64,000 bases of DNA, taken from the NCBI GenBank assembly GCA_016584305.1, contig JACEEZ010003837.1, positions 312,823 through 376,822 on the forward strand, given 5' to 3'. Numbering within the stretch: position 1 is the first letter of the stretch; the number at the start of each line of letters is the position of its first letter. This stretch comes from Chionoecetes opilio. Its lineage: Eukaryota; Arthropoda; Malacostraca; Decapoda; Majidae. The notes beneath the pieces are model-generated. The model saw only the letters and a program-made list of their open reading frames with translations. It was not told the DNA's origin and did no database searches. Of this stretch, positions 35,055 to 44,706 are shown in pieces. The position numbers and the translations under genes were made by a program.

Positions 35055-38000
35055 TTTAATTTCACCCAAGGACACCAAGGCAACTGGAAACAACAGCAAC
35101 ATAATATACAGACTTGAGGAAATGAACTTAAGTACTAATGCAAATAAAAGATAGTATATACATGTGGGCAAGACACACACTGCAGATGATACACTGTAAT
35201 GACAACGTGCTAAGATAGTGTATACATGTGGGCAAGACATACACTGCAGATGATACACTGTAATGACAACGTGCTAAGATAGTATATACATGTGGGCAAG
35301 ACATACACTGCAGATGATACACTGTAATGACAACGTGCTAAGATAGTGTATACATGTGGGCAAGACATACACTGCAGATGATACACTGTAATGACAACGT
35401 GCTAAGATAGTATATACATGTGGGCAAGACATACACTGCAGATGATACACTAATGACAACTACTAACGCAAATAAAAGATAGAGATATATACATGTGGGC
35501 AATATAGACACTGCAAATGATACACTGTGATGACAACGTGCTAAGATAGTATATACATATGGGCAAGACATAACACTGTAAATGATGGTACACTGTAATA
35601 ATAATAATAATAATTTTATTCACACCCGAAGGCATACAAGCAAAAAACAACAACATAATATATGGACGAGAGAATTAACTGAAGTACTAAAGCAAATAAT
35701 TAATAATAGCTATATACCTCTATAATAATAATAATAATAATGATTTTAATATCACCCGGAGGCATACAGGCAAAAAAGCACCAACAACAATAAGACAAAG
35801 AGTTAACTTAAGTACTAGACCAAAAAATACATAATATAGGCACATGGCATGAGTGTAATGACAACGTGCTCACCAACATGTTCTCCCATCAGGTCAAGTG
35901 CTCAGTGCAGAAGTACGAGCCGGTGTTTGACGTGCCTGACCTTGGACCGCCCGAGCAGCCCAAGCCGCCGCCGCCCAAGAACGACATCACCAACAGGTTC
36001 TGGGCCTATGTGGAGCAGTACTGCCAGGAGATTACCACCGACGACATCAAGGTGACCACAGCACATGACAACATAAGGCTCTACCTCCTCTTTAAAACCT
36101 ATCGAAGGCAGAGTTAATGGACAGCATGTGGGTGTTCTTAGGCCACTCGACGGTGCAGAAAGATTTTGAGTGGATTTTGGTTCTCATCGGGGATCGAACT
36201 TGGGTCACCGAGAACGCCACTCGGAGACGCTAACCAGTCTGCTACCGCCTCCCTGAGCTTCACCTCTGTTATATTTCATGAAGGAAACACCTATAACCTA
36301 TGTATGCTATGCTATGAATGCTGTTGTTTACCTTATAATTCATGAAGGAAACACCTATAACCTATGTATGCTATGCTATGAATGCTGTTTACCTTATATT
36401 TCATGAAGGAAACACCTATAACCCATGTATACTATGCTATGAATGCTGTTGTTTACCTGAGTGTGTGTTGCAGCTGCTGGAAGACCTGATCAACGCTCCC
36501 AACGACGACAGCGACTACTACAAGACGCCGCCGCTGGGCCGCCACTACACCCTGCGCTGGGCCCAGGAGGACCTGCAGGTACGCCCCCCCACACCCTCGC
36601 TGCTGCAGGGTGACGGGAAGGACTTTTCTAGTACAGTAAAACCTCTCGTATTCGGACTAATTGGGCCAAGGAGTGGTCCGAGTAATGCAAGGATCCGAAT
36701 AATGGGGGGATTATATATGGGGGGGAAAAAAAAATCTAGGTGTATAGCTCATAGCTAGGAAATTTCGACCCCTGAAAAAAAAAAAAGAAGAAAAGGTCCG
36801 AATAATGTCAAAGTCCGAATACGAGAGGTTTTACTGTACTGTATATACAAAGTGTACCACCCGTAAGTCTGTGCCGTGACGACCCCTTCTTGAACCACTG
36901 TCACTCTTCTAATCTTTCCTTCTATCGTCGTGATGTTATTCTGAAGCAACTGTGAATATTCTTCTCAAGTAACTTATGTATACAAAGAAACTTATTTGTC
37001 TCCACCCAGACTCTCTTAACCCCTTCACTGCGGATATCAAATTCATAGGCCTACCCCCCTGTGCGGCAGGTTTAATTAAAATATAAAATAATTACTGATC
37101 ATATTTTAAAGTGCCTAAATGAATAGGATGCTCATTCCATACCAGAAAATCCATGTTTCGTCTTGGTGGAGGCTACCAGCTAAGTGAAGAGTTACGTCAA
37201 AGTGCAGCAACAGGGCCGTGACCTTGCTGCCAGACGCACAATGAAACTACTTACTACTGAACATAATACAGCTTATTTTGGTACATAAATGCTTCATTCA
37301 TGCATTCATTCATTCATTCATACTTCTGTTTTATATCCATCAAAAATATATTGAATATCTTGACTATTTAGCCTCGCCATTGAAGTAGAGGGCGCGGCAG
37401 CGTCAACACGTCGTACTGTACCGTTTGACCTTATTAGTCACACTAACTCACGCAAGCAGAAAAAGAGGTTCTATTATATCGCAACACTTGACACTGTTGC
37501 CATTCAAGCCTATCACAACGAATATTTACCCATAATATCATTGAGCGCGCAGTTTAAATACAGAAACCATATATGTACCAGCCGCCGTGAACCCTTAAAT
37601 AGCTGAGACCGTATTTGTACCAGCCGCAGTGAAGGGGTTAATGGATTTCTATGTCTAGGATGAGCAGAAAGATGAGACAGAAACAGTTAGCAGATTAATT
37701 CAAAACACATCAAAACTCACCAGAAAAAAATAGTTTCATCCACCAAAGTGAATTCGGTGTCAAACTGGAAATTTACTGCCTTTTTCTAGTACTACCTATA
37801 TACAAAGAAACTTATTAGTCTCCACCCAGACTTTCCTAATGTATTTCTATATCTAGGATGAGCAGAAGGAAGGGCTGAAGCTGGCAGAGGGCAAGAAGAA
37901 GGGAATCAAGGGGGAGTCTGGGAACTCTGATCTGTCTGACAAACTACTGAAGGAAGTGGACATGAACGGGTGAGTCACCGTGTCTTGTTTTCTCAGCCCT

Positions 38001-40761
38001 TCTTTCCGTGATATTTTGTTTGTTTATATATTTTCACATTGTACATAATGCTTTCTCCCAAACATGTTGAGCGGCACAAAATCCAGTGTAATTCATTCAC
38101 GTGAATATTTTGTACAACTTTCATTAGCATTTTCATAATGGATTTCAAATTTCAAATGAAAGTGCCTATAGCGCCTGTAGGCTACTGGTTTTTTTTTTAA
38201 AGGTGTAAGTGAGTTGGCTGTAAAGTGTTGTGTGGTTATGAGCTGTTAGTTAGTGGGCTCAAAGTGTTGTTGTTCAGGGGCTCAAAGTGTTGTTGTTCAG
38301 GGGCTCAAAGTGTTGTTGTTCAGGGGCTCAAAGTGTTGTTGTTCAGGGGCTCAAAGTGTTGTTGTTCAGGGGCTCAAAGTGTTGTTGTTCAGGGGCTCAG
38401 TGTTGTTGTTCAGGGGCTCAAAGTGTTGTTGTTCAGGGGCTCAGTGTTGTTGTTCAGGGGCTCAAAGTGTTGTTGTTCAGGGGCTCAGTGTTGTTGTTCA
38501 GGGGCTCAAAGTGTTGTTGTTCAGGGGCTCAAAGTGTTGTTGTTCAGGGGCTCAGTGTTGTTGTTCAGGGGCTCAGTGTTGTTGTTCAGGGGCTCAAAGT
38601 GTTGTTGTTCAGGGGCTCAGTGTTGTTGTTCAGGGGCTCAAAGTGGTGTTAGTTAGTGGGCTCTAAAGTCTTGTGTGTGGTCATGAGGTGTTGGGCTGTA
38701 AAGTGTTGTTGTGTGGTGCAGGTGCAGCGATGACGTGGCGCCGCTGGGACCCCTGACCCAGCGCCTCATTGCCGGCCTGGTGGAGGAGAACGTGCTGGTC
38801 TCAGACATAGAGAACAAAGGTGAGACTCGGACATTGTGGTGGTGAGTGAGGAAGAAGGTAGGAAGTGAGTAAGAAGAGCTGCGTGTGGGTGGTGATTTAG
38901 GCCGCTGCAATAACACTGTTCCTTTATTGGCTGTAAATTTGTTTAGTTTGTGAATCAATGGGTTGTTGTTGGATAAAGGATGGAGGATGATGATGGCGGC
39001 CATGTACTAATTGCCCTTCCCTGTGTCAAGGTGTGGACGGCCTGGGTCACACTCGGCCCGGCCTGATCAAGTCCCTGGGGCTCGGCAGCGCGTCCAGCCT
39101 GGAGAAGAGGATCAAGAAGGAGCTGCAGGAGCAAGGGGTCATGGAGACAGACTACGGCAATGAGGTGAGGGTCAGTGTGTAGGCTATGGCAATGAGGTGA
39201 GGGTCAGTGTGTAGGCTATGGCAATGAGGTGAGGGTCAGTGTGTAGGCTATGGCAATGAGGTGAGGGTCAGTGTGTAGGCTATGGCAATGAGGTGAGGGT
39301 CAGTGTGTAGGCTATGGCAATGAGGTGAGGGTCAGTGTGTAGGCTATGGCAATGAGGTGAGGGTCAGTGTGTAGGCTATGGCAATGAGGTGAGGGTCAGT
39401 GTTTAGGCTATGGCAATGAGGTGAGGGTCAGTGTGTAGGCTATGGCAATGAGGTGAGGGTCAGTGTGTAGGCTATGGCAATGAGGTGAGGGTCAGTGTGT
39501 AGGCTATGGCAATGAGGTGAGGGTCAGTGTGTAGGCTATGGCAATGAGGTGAGGGTCAGTGTGTAGGCTATGGCAATGAGGTGAGGGTCAGTGGTGTAGC
39601 CCCGCCACTTCACACTCAGCGGTGTGTCATCCAGGAGATCAAACTGCGGCCAAAACACACTCTGTCCCGTACCTGCCCTTCACTCTCCTGGGTGCTTATA
39701 CTCGCTGGACATTAAGCTGGCAAAAATGGGCCCCTTCACTCACCCCTTCCAAATGCACGGAATAGGCTGAGGTGTTGGGTGTTGGGTGAGAATGCCTTAC
39801 TCTAAGTTCTGCCCTAAAGTCTCAACACCCAACACCTCAGTCAATCCCGTGTTTTCGGAAGGGGGGAGTGAGGGGGCCAAATTTTTGCCAACTAAGCGTT
39901 ATTAACAAGAGTTGGTAATGAAATCTTGCCTCCCCCGCAGGACGACGATGACGAGATCCTGATGGAGCTGCGTCGGTGCCAGACAGAGCTGCGCGCCGTG
40001 TCCGGCCACAACGTGACGCAGCTGACCCGCCTGCTGAGCCTGGCGCGGGACTCCCTGGTGCGCCACGACCTCAAGAAGCGACTCAGGGACTCCGACTCCA
40101 AGGTGAGGTGGTGAAGGGACAGCAGGGAGGCCTAGTAGATTAGATTAGATTAGATTAGTAGATTATTAGTTCTCTTAGTAGTAGAGGCCTCTTGGGAGTC
40201 CCTGAAATGTGTGTGCCGAGCCAGGGGTGACCAGGGTGTGTTCAGGGAGGACCAGGGAGATGCAATTGTGTGCCCCATGTGCGGAGGAGAGGACTTCGCC
40301 GAGTTCCATTTTTTCTAAAGTTCTCCTTTATATCAACAAGAGCAAAGCCAGCTGGATGCCTGCAGCGGGTTTTGTTACATGATATCCATAACCTCTCTTC
40401 AAGCAAATGCTGCAGTATTTGCAAGCTCACACTTTGTTTTCCAGCAGTAACAGATCCTTGCATTACCCCCAGGTGCTGGAGGCATAGTAATAATAGTAAT
40501 AATAATGGTAATAATAGTAAGTAATAACAGACCCTTCCCTCCCCAGGTGCTGGAGGCGTAGTAATAATGGTAATAATAATGGTAGTAATAGTAAGCACTA
40601 ACCCCCCCCCCCAGGTGCTGGAGACGTACCGCACCATCGCCGCCGCCCGCCAGAAGAAGAAGACGCCCTCCAAGAAGGACAAGGACGTCGCCTGGAAGGC
40701 CATCAAGGACCGGGAGGTTATAGTGAGGCAACTGGATCTAGCGTCTAATAACAATTGTTAG
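32769..40761 (+). CDS. TADA3: Transcriptional adapter 3 (ADA3), 10 coding exons
   Basis: Exons: 32769-33036, 33402-33556, 33712-33843, 35893-36051, 36474-36578, 37857-37969, 38722-38819, 39031-39164, 39941-40102, 40615-40761. All junctions are AG/GT, phases agree and the total is 1473 nt (490 residues plus TAG). The product is the Ada3 subunit of the nuclear SAGA/ATAC acetyltransferase modules, where it bridges Ada2-Gcn5 to the rest of the complex (established for the family). Visible landmarks: DLKDCPLSLP, MEELDGLQLELELLLSS, NDITNRFWAYVEQYCQEIT, YYKTPPLGRHYTLRWAQEDL, GPLTQRLIAGLVEENV, SSLEKRIKKELQEQGVMETD, and the C-terminal AARQKKKTPSKKDKDVAWKA then IKDREVIVRQLD. A Ser/Gly/Asn-rich N-terminal extension of about 60 residues precedes the usual start. 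Two adjacent ATGs (32769 and 32772) lie 2-5 nt inside the exon. Confidence 0.95.
33867..34069. mobile_element. Foldback MITE with 41-bp inverted ends, copy 2
   Basis: Ends as in the 13442-13643 copy, with one mismatch between the arms (TTTTTGGGGTG against TTTTTGAGGTG). It begins only 23 bp after the TADA3 exon 3 donor. Confidence 0.82.
34146..34847. mobile_element. TTAA-flanked MITE, family C (702 bp)
   Basis: TTAA occurs at both ends with perfect 13-bp inverted repeats (CCCTTTCACGCAC and GTGCGTGAAAGGG). The interior differs from family A. It contains repeated AATTGCGTAAAAAA motifs (34218, 34268). It lies in TADA3 intron 3. Confidence 0.85.
35145..35575. repeat. 64-bp minisatellite in TADA3 intron 3
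   Basis: The unit contains TATACATGTGGGCAAGACAT and ACACTGTAATGACAACGTGC. About 7 units occur, the last ones shortened. The block GTGTAATGACAACGTGCT also occurs once at 35854-35871, about 22 bp before the exon 4 acceptor, so the array unit overlaps pre-acceptor sequence. (TAA)n runs flank the array (35029-35055, 35599-35612, 35723-35742). Confidence 0.9.
36109..36258 (-). mobile_element. SINE head fragment
   Basis: On the minus strand it reads GGGAGGCGGTAGCAGACTGG, then CAAGTTCGATCCCCG and a body matching the SINE at 31752-32106, down to CATGCTGTCC. It lacks the 3' half and tail. It lies in TADA3 intron 4. Confidence 0.78.
36270..36455. repeat. Three-copy 61-64-bp repeat before TADA3 exon 5
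   Basis: TTCATGAAGGAAACACCTAT, then CTATGCTATGAATGCTGTT and TTTACCT, starts near 36275, 36339 and 36400. The last copy runs straight into the exon 5 polypyrimidine/acceptor region (GTGTGTTGCAG, 36473). Confidence 0.88.
36634..36836. mobile_element. pogo/Tigger-like MITE with TA target duplication
   Basis: Perfect inverted ends CAGTAAAACCTCTCGTATTC plus GGACT at both sides, each bounded by TA (36632-36633 and 36837-36838). Further GTCCGAATAATG motifs lie inside. It is 203 bp long, in TADA3 intron 5, with no coding sequence. Confidence 0.88.
36981..37672. repeat. Partial duplicate of the TADA3 exon 6 acceptor region, split by a MITE
   Basis: 36981-37019 plus 37638-37672 reads TACAAAGAAACTTATTTGTC, TCCACCCAGACT, TTAATGGATTTCTATGTCTAG, GATGAGCAGAAA. 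This matches 37801-37869, the authentic acceptor and first bases of exon 6. The MITE at 37016-37641 lies exactly inside the duplicate. Confidence 0.85.
37016..37641. mobile_element. TTAA-flanked MITE, family B (626 bp)
   Basis: TTAA occurs at both ends with perfect 14-bp inverted repeats CCCCTTCACTGCGG and CCGCAGTGAAGGGG. Subterminal CAGCCGC and TATTTGTACC motifs recur. The related intron sequence at 37801-37869 has CTAA at the same position and no insert. Confidence 0.87.
38255..38645 (+). repeat. 21/23-bp minisatellite of acceptor-like units before TADA3 exon 7
   Basis: Seventeen units of GGGGCTCAAAGTGTTGTTGT then TCA (23 bp), or a version lacking two A (21 bp). Each gives a TTGTTGTTCAG/G acceptor-like end. 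The authentic exon 7 acceptor reads GGGCTGTAAAGTGTTGTTGT then GTGGTGCAG, so unit and acceptor are homologous. All three forward frames stay open, producing spurious peptides. Confidence 0.9.
39165..39596 (+). repeat. 32-bp minisatellite of TADA3 exon 8 donor copies
   Basis: The unit is GGCAATGAG then GTGAGGGTCAGTGTGTAGGC and TAT. The real exon end is GGCAATGAG/GTGAGG at 39164/39165. Thirteen further GAG/GTGAGG donors follow at exact 32-bp steps, the last at 39580/39581. One unit has a single substitution (GTTTAG). Confidence 0.94.
40465..40615 (+). repeat. Triplicated acceptor of TADA3 exon 10
   Basis: CCCCCAG/GTGCTGGAGGCATAG (exon-like start 40473), CCCCAG/GTGCTGGAGGCGTAG (40547) and the real CCCCCCAG/GTGCTGGAGACGTAC (40615) are separated by (TAA)n-rich spacers. 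Both decoys reach TAG after four codons. Confidence 0.9.
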
Positions 40762-41266
40762 GGAGGATCCCATGCTTGCTGGGAATGTCTGGGAAATACC
40801 AATACAAATACACACCTAAGGCTTCTTGTATCATGCTTCCAGATACTATTATGCTCCTTGCTTTCACTGTGACGCACAACACAGCAGACATTTTGTTGGC
40901 GGGAAAGATTATTTTCCACTAAAAGTCTATATTCGGTATATGTATATATGTATTTATGATGTGATGAGGCATTTGTGTTGCATGCATCGAGGGTCCGAGG
41001 TAAGGTTAGGGTAAAGTAACCAGCCGTGGACTCCTGCTTGAGGCCATCAGGAAATAATTATCTTTTAAAACTTGCTGTAATAGAACTTTTATCACAGGAT
41101 TTCTATATTACTTTGCTATTGATTGCAAGACAGTATTTATATTTAGTCATATTGGCAATACGTTAAGGTGGTGCTCGCCTAGAAGCTATACTCTGCAGTC
41201 ATTCAGGAGGGAACCAAGATCACAAGTCTTTACTTATATTTAAAAAAAGTTATTTTCATCTATGCC

Positions 41267-41272
41267 AATAAA
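41267..41272 (+). terminator. Candidate TADA3 poly(A) signal
   Basis: AATAAA, about 505 bp after the TADA3 stop, is the first canonical hexamer I found downstream on this strand. It would give a 3' UTR of roughly 0.5 kb. Confidence 0.5.
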
Positions 41273-41416
41273 GATCTAATTCGTGCAATGAGAGTCTTGA
41301 TTAACAGTGTATTTCCTCACAACGTGGGCGTGAGGTACAGAGAGAAGCAAAGATGACACACAGACCCACCACTGCTAGGCATGTATGTACGTGTGTGTGT
41401 GTGGTGGGAATTACCT

Positions 41417-41629
41417 TTAACTCCTTGAGACCCAGAACGTGATTTCCATTGTAATTTGGCTACCATTAGACGAATTTTAGTGAATATAAGCAATGTTTTA
41501 TAGCTATGCCCTGTTTAGTATCCTTGTCCACTAGTTAATTTGGTATATTTAGTTACTTTTCGTAATTTCATGGCTGACAACAGATGATTTTTTTATAGCC
41601 AAGGAAAGGTCTGGGCGTGAAGGGGTTAA
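41417..41629 (-). mobile_element. TTAA-flanked MITE, family A, reverse orientation
   Basis: It is bounded by TTAA at 41417-41420 and 41626-41629. It starts CTCCTTGAGACCCAGA and ends TCTGGGCGTGAAGGGG. It lies just before the 61-bp satellite. Confidence 0.82.
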
Positions 41630-43113
41630 GAAAATGCCACTTCAAATTATTGTTACTTATGGTGTCTTAACGGCGTGGACAGTGGCAGCACAATAACTCA
41701 CAAGGCACATGGGTTACTTATGCTGCCTTAACTGCGTGGACAGTGGCAGCACAATAACTCACAAGGCACATGGGTTACTTATGCTGCCTTAACGGCGTGG
41801 ACAGTGGCAGCACAATAACTCACAAGGCACATGGGTTACTTATGGTGTCTTGACGGTGTGGACAGTGGCAGCACAATAACTCACAAGACACATGGGTTAC
41901 TTATGGTGTCTTAACGGCGTGGACAGTGGCAGCACAATAACTCACAAGGCACATGGGTTACTTATGCTGCCTTAACGGCGTGGACAGTGGCAGCACAATA
42001 ACTCACAAGGCACATGGGTTACTTATGGTGTCTTGACGGTGTGGACAGTGGCAGCACAATAACTCACAAGACACATGGGTTACTTATGCTGCCTTAACGG
42101 CGTGGACAGTGGCAGCACAATAACTCACAAGGCACATGGGTTACTTATGGTATCTTGACGGCGTGGACAGTGGCAGCACAATAACTCACAAGACACATGG
42201 GTTACTTATGCTGCCTTAACGGCGTGGACAGTGGCAGCACAATAACTCACAAGGCACATGGGTTACTTATGGTGTCTTGACGGCGTGGACAGTGGCAGCA
42301 CAATAACTCACAAGGCACATGGGTTACTTATGGTGTCTTGACGGCGTGGACAGTGGCAGCACAATAACTCACAAGGCACATGGGTTACTTATGGTGTCTT
42401 GACGGCGTGGACAGTGGCAGCACAATAACTCACAAGACACATGGGTTACTTATGCTGCCTTAACGGCGTGGACAGTGGCAGCACAATAACTCACAAGGCA
42501 CATGGGTTACTTATGCTGCCTTAACGGCGTGGACAGTGGCAGCACAATAACTCACAAGGCACATGGGTTACTTATGGTGTCTTGACGGCGTGGACAGTGG
42601 CAGCACAATAACTCACAAGGCACATGGGTTACTTATGGTGTCTTGACGGCGTGGACAGTGGCAGCACAATAACTCACAAGGCACATGGGTTACTTATGGT
42701 GTCTTAACGGCGTGGACAGTGGCAGCACAATAACTCACAAGGCACATGGGTTACTTATGGTGTCTTGACGGCGTGGACAGTGGCAGCACAATAACTCACA
42801 AGACACATGGGTTACTTATGCTGCCTTAACGGCGTGGACAGTGGCAGCACAATAACTCACAAGGCACATGGGTTACTTATGGTGTCTTGACGGCGTGGAC
42901 AGTGGCAGCACAATAACTCACAAGACACATGGGTTACTTATGGTGTCTTGACGGCGTGGACAGTGGCAGCACAATAACTCACAAGGCACATGGGTTACTT
43001 ATGCTGCCTTAACGGCGTGGACAGTGGCAGCACAATAACTCACAAGGCACATGGGTTACTTATGGTGTCTTGACGGTGTGGACAGTGGCAGCACAATAAC
43101 TCACAAGACACAT

Positions 43114-44706
43114 AAGAACATAAGAACATAAGAAAATAAGGAAGCTACAAGAGGCCGCGAGGCCTACACGTGGTAGTTCCTGTCACCTAACACTACCTAC
43201 ATCCACCTTTCATCCCCATCCATGAACTTATCCAGCTCCCCTTTAAAGCTCCCTAATGACTCCGCACTAACTACCTGTCTACTGAGACCATTCCACTCAT
43301 TCACCACCCTATTTGTGAACCAGTTTTTCCCTATTTCCTTTCTAAATCTACGCTTTTCCAGCTTGAATCCGTTACTTCTTGTTCTACCCTGGTTAAAAGC
43401 CGTAAGAACTTTTCCTACCTCTCCTTTATTAAATCCCTTTATCCACTTAAAAACTTCTATCAGATCGCCCCTTACTCTGCGTCTCTCGAGTGAGTGTAAT
43501 TTTAATAACTTCAATCTCCTCTCATAACTAAAGTTATGCATCCCTTGTATCATTTTGGTCATCCTTCTCTGCACTTTTTCTAACAACACTATATCCATCC
43601 TGTAATATGGAGACCAAAACTGAACTGCATAGTCTAGGTGAGGCCTGACTAGAGCCAGATAAAGCTTTAGAATAACTTCCGCACTTCTACTTTTAACACT
43701 TCTGGTAATGAATCCTAATACTCTATTAGCTCTATTTCTGGCCTCAATACATTGTTTCCTAGGTCGGAGGTCTGGGCTCACCCTCACTCCAAAATCTTTT
43801 TCACCTTCTGATCTTTTCAGCGATACATTGCTTATGGTGTATCTATTACCAGGGTTTTTTCTACCAACATTCATAACGCTACATTTATCAATATTAAATT
43901 CCATCTGCCATCTGACTGCCCACTCGTTAAGTTTATCTAAGTCTCCCTGCAATATGTTTACGTCAGACTGTGATCCAATAATCCTACCTAACTTAGTATC
44001 ATCAGCAAACTTGCTGATATCACTGCTAATCCCACTATCCAAGTCGTTGATGTAAATCAAAAATAGTAATGGGCCCAAAACAGACCCTTGTGGAACTCCA
44101 CTTGTCACCAGTCCCCATTCAGATTTGGAACCATTAATTGTAACCCTTTGTTGCCTATTACTTAGCCAAGCTCTGATCCAATGAAGAACCTTCCCATCTA
44201 TACCACGAGCCCTAACCTTATTTAAGAGTCGCTCGTGTGGTACTTTGTCAAATGCCTTACTAAAGTCCAAATATATTATATCATAATCCTTATCATTATC
44301 TGCCGTCTCATAAACTTTCCTATAAAAACTCAATAAATTGGTGAGACATGACCTACCCTTGGTGAATCCATGTTGTGAATCATTGATCAAACTATGTTTA
44401 TCTAAGTGCTCTCTAATGTTTTTTGCAATAATAGATTCCAATAATTTACCCACCACTGATGTTAGACTTACGGGTCGATAATTTGACTTTAGTCCTCTGT
44501 CTCCCTTCTTAAATATGGGAACAACATTTCCTTTCCTCCACAATAATGGCACATCGCCTATCTCAACCGATTTCCTAAAAATGTGCACTAACGACTCACT
44601 AACAACCTCCTTGCATTCCTTTAATACCCTGGGATACACTTCATCTGGTCCTGGCGATTTAAATGTTTTCATTTTTTCTATACCCTCTTCCACCATTTTT
44701 TATTGT
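43114..44706 (-). mobile_element. 5'-truncated CR1-like non-LTR retrotransposon
   Basis: It inserts between CACAT and GGGTT of one satellite unit, with no loss of array sequence and no clear target duplication. The 3' end (low coordinates) is an ATAAGAAC octamer repeat, a tail style typical of CR1-clade LINEs. The 5' end is cut inside ORF2, so the endonuclease region is missing. At least five shorter 3' fragments of the same family occur elsewhere in the window. Confidence 0.9.
43197..44696 (-). CDS. LINE reverse transcriptase (ORF2 C-terminal part, intact frame)
   Basis: 499 residues without a stop. RT motifs in order: FKSPGPDEVYPRVLK, NYRPVSLTSVVGKLLE, GFTKGRSCLTNL, YLDFSKAFDKVPHERLL, GVPQGSVLGPLLFLIYIND and the catalytic FADDTKL. 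A thumb/C-terminal part with ARNRANRVLGFI and RRMTKMIQGMHNFSYERRL follows, ending EWNGLSRQVV and FMDGDERWM. The polymerase copies LINE RNA at the target site. The apurinic endonuclease domain is absent, so the copy cannot be autonomous. The listed ATG is simply the first in the truncated frame. The uninterrupted frame implies a young insertion. Confidence 0.9.
   Translation of the reverse strand: MVEEGIEKMKTFKSPGPDEVYPRVLKECKEVVSESLVHIFRKSVEIGDVPLLWRKGNVVPIFKKGDRGLKSNYRPVSLTSVVGKLLESIIAKNIREHLDKHSLINDSQHGFTKGRSCLTNLLSFYRKVYETADNDKDYDIIYLDFSKAFDKVPHERLLNKVRARGIDGKVLHWIRAWLSNRQQRVTINGSKSEWGLVTSGVPQGSVLGPLLFLIYINDLDSGISSDISKFADDTKLGRIIGSQSDVNILQGDLDKLNEWAVRWQMEFNIDKCSVMNVGRKNPGNRYTISNVSLKRSEGEKDFGVRVSPDLRPRKQCIEARNRANRVLGFITRSVKSRSAEVILKLYLALVRPHLDYAVQFWSPYYRMDIVLLEKVQRRMTKMIQGMHNFSYERRLKLLKLHSLERRRVRGDLIEVFKWIKGFNKGEVGKVLTAFNQGRTRSNGFKLEKRRFRKEIGKNWFTNRVVNEWNGLSRQVVSAESLGSFKGELDKFMDGDERWM

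Noticed and set aside
38225..38666. Three overlapping frames rich in CCCSGAQ/VVVQGL
   Set aside because: Minisatellite upstream of TADA3 exon 7; intronic.
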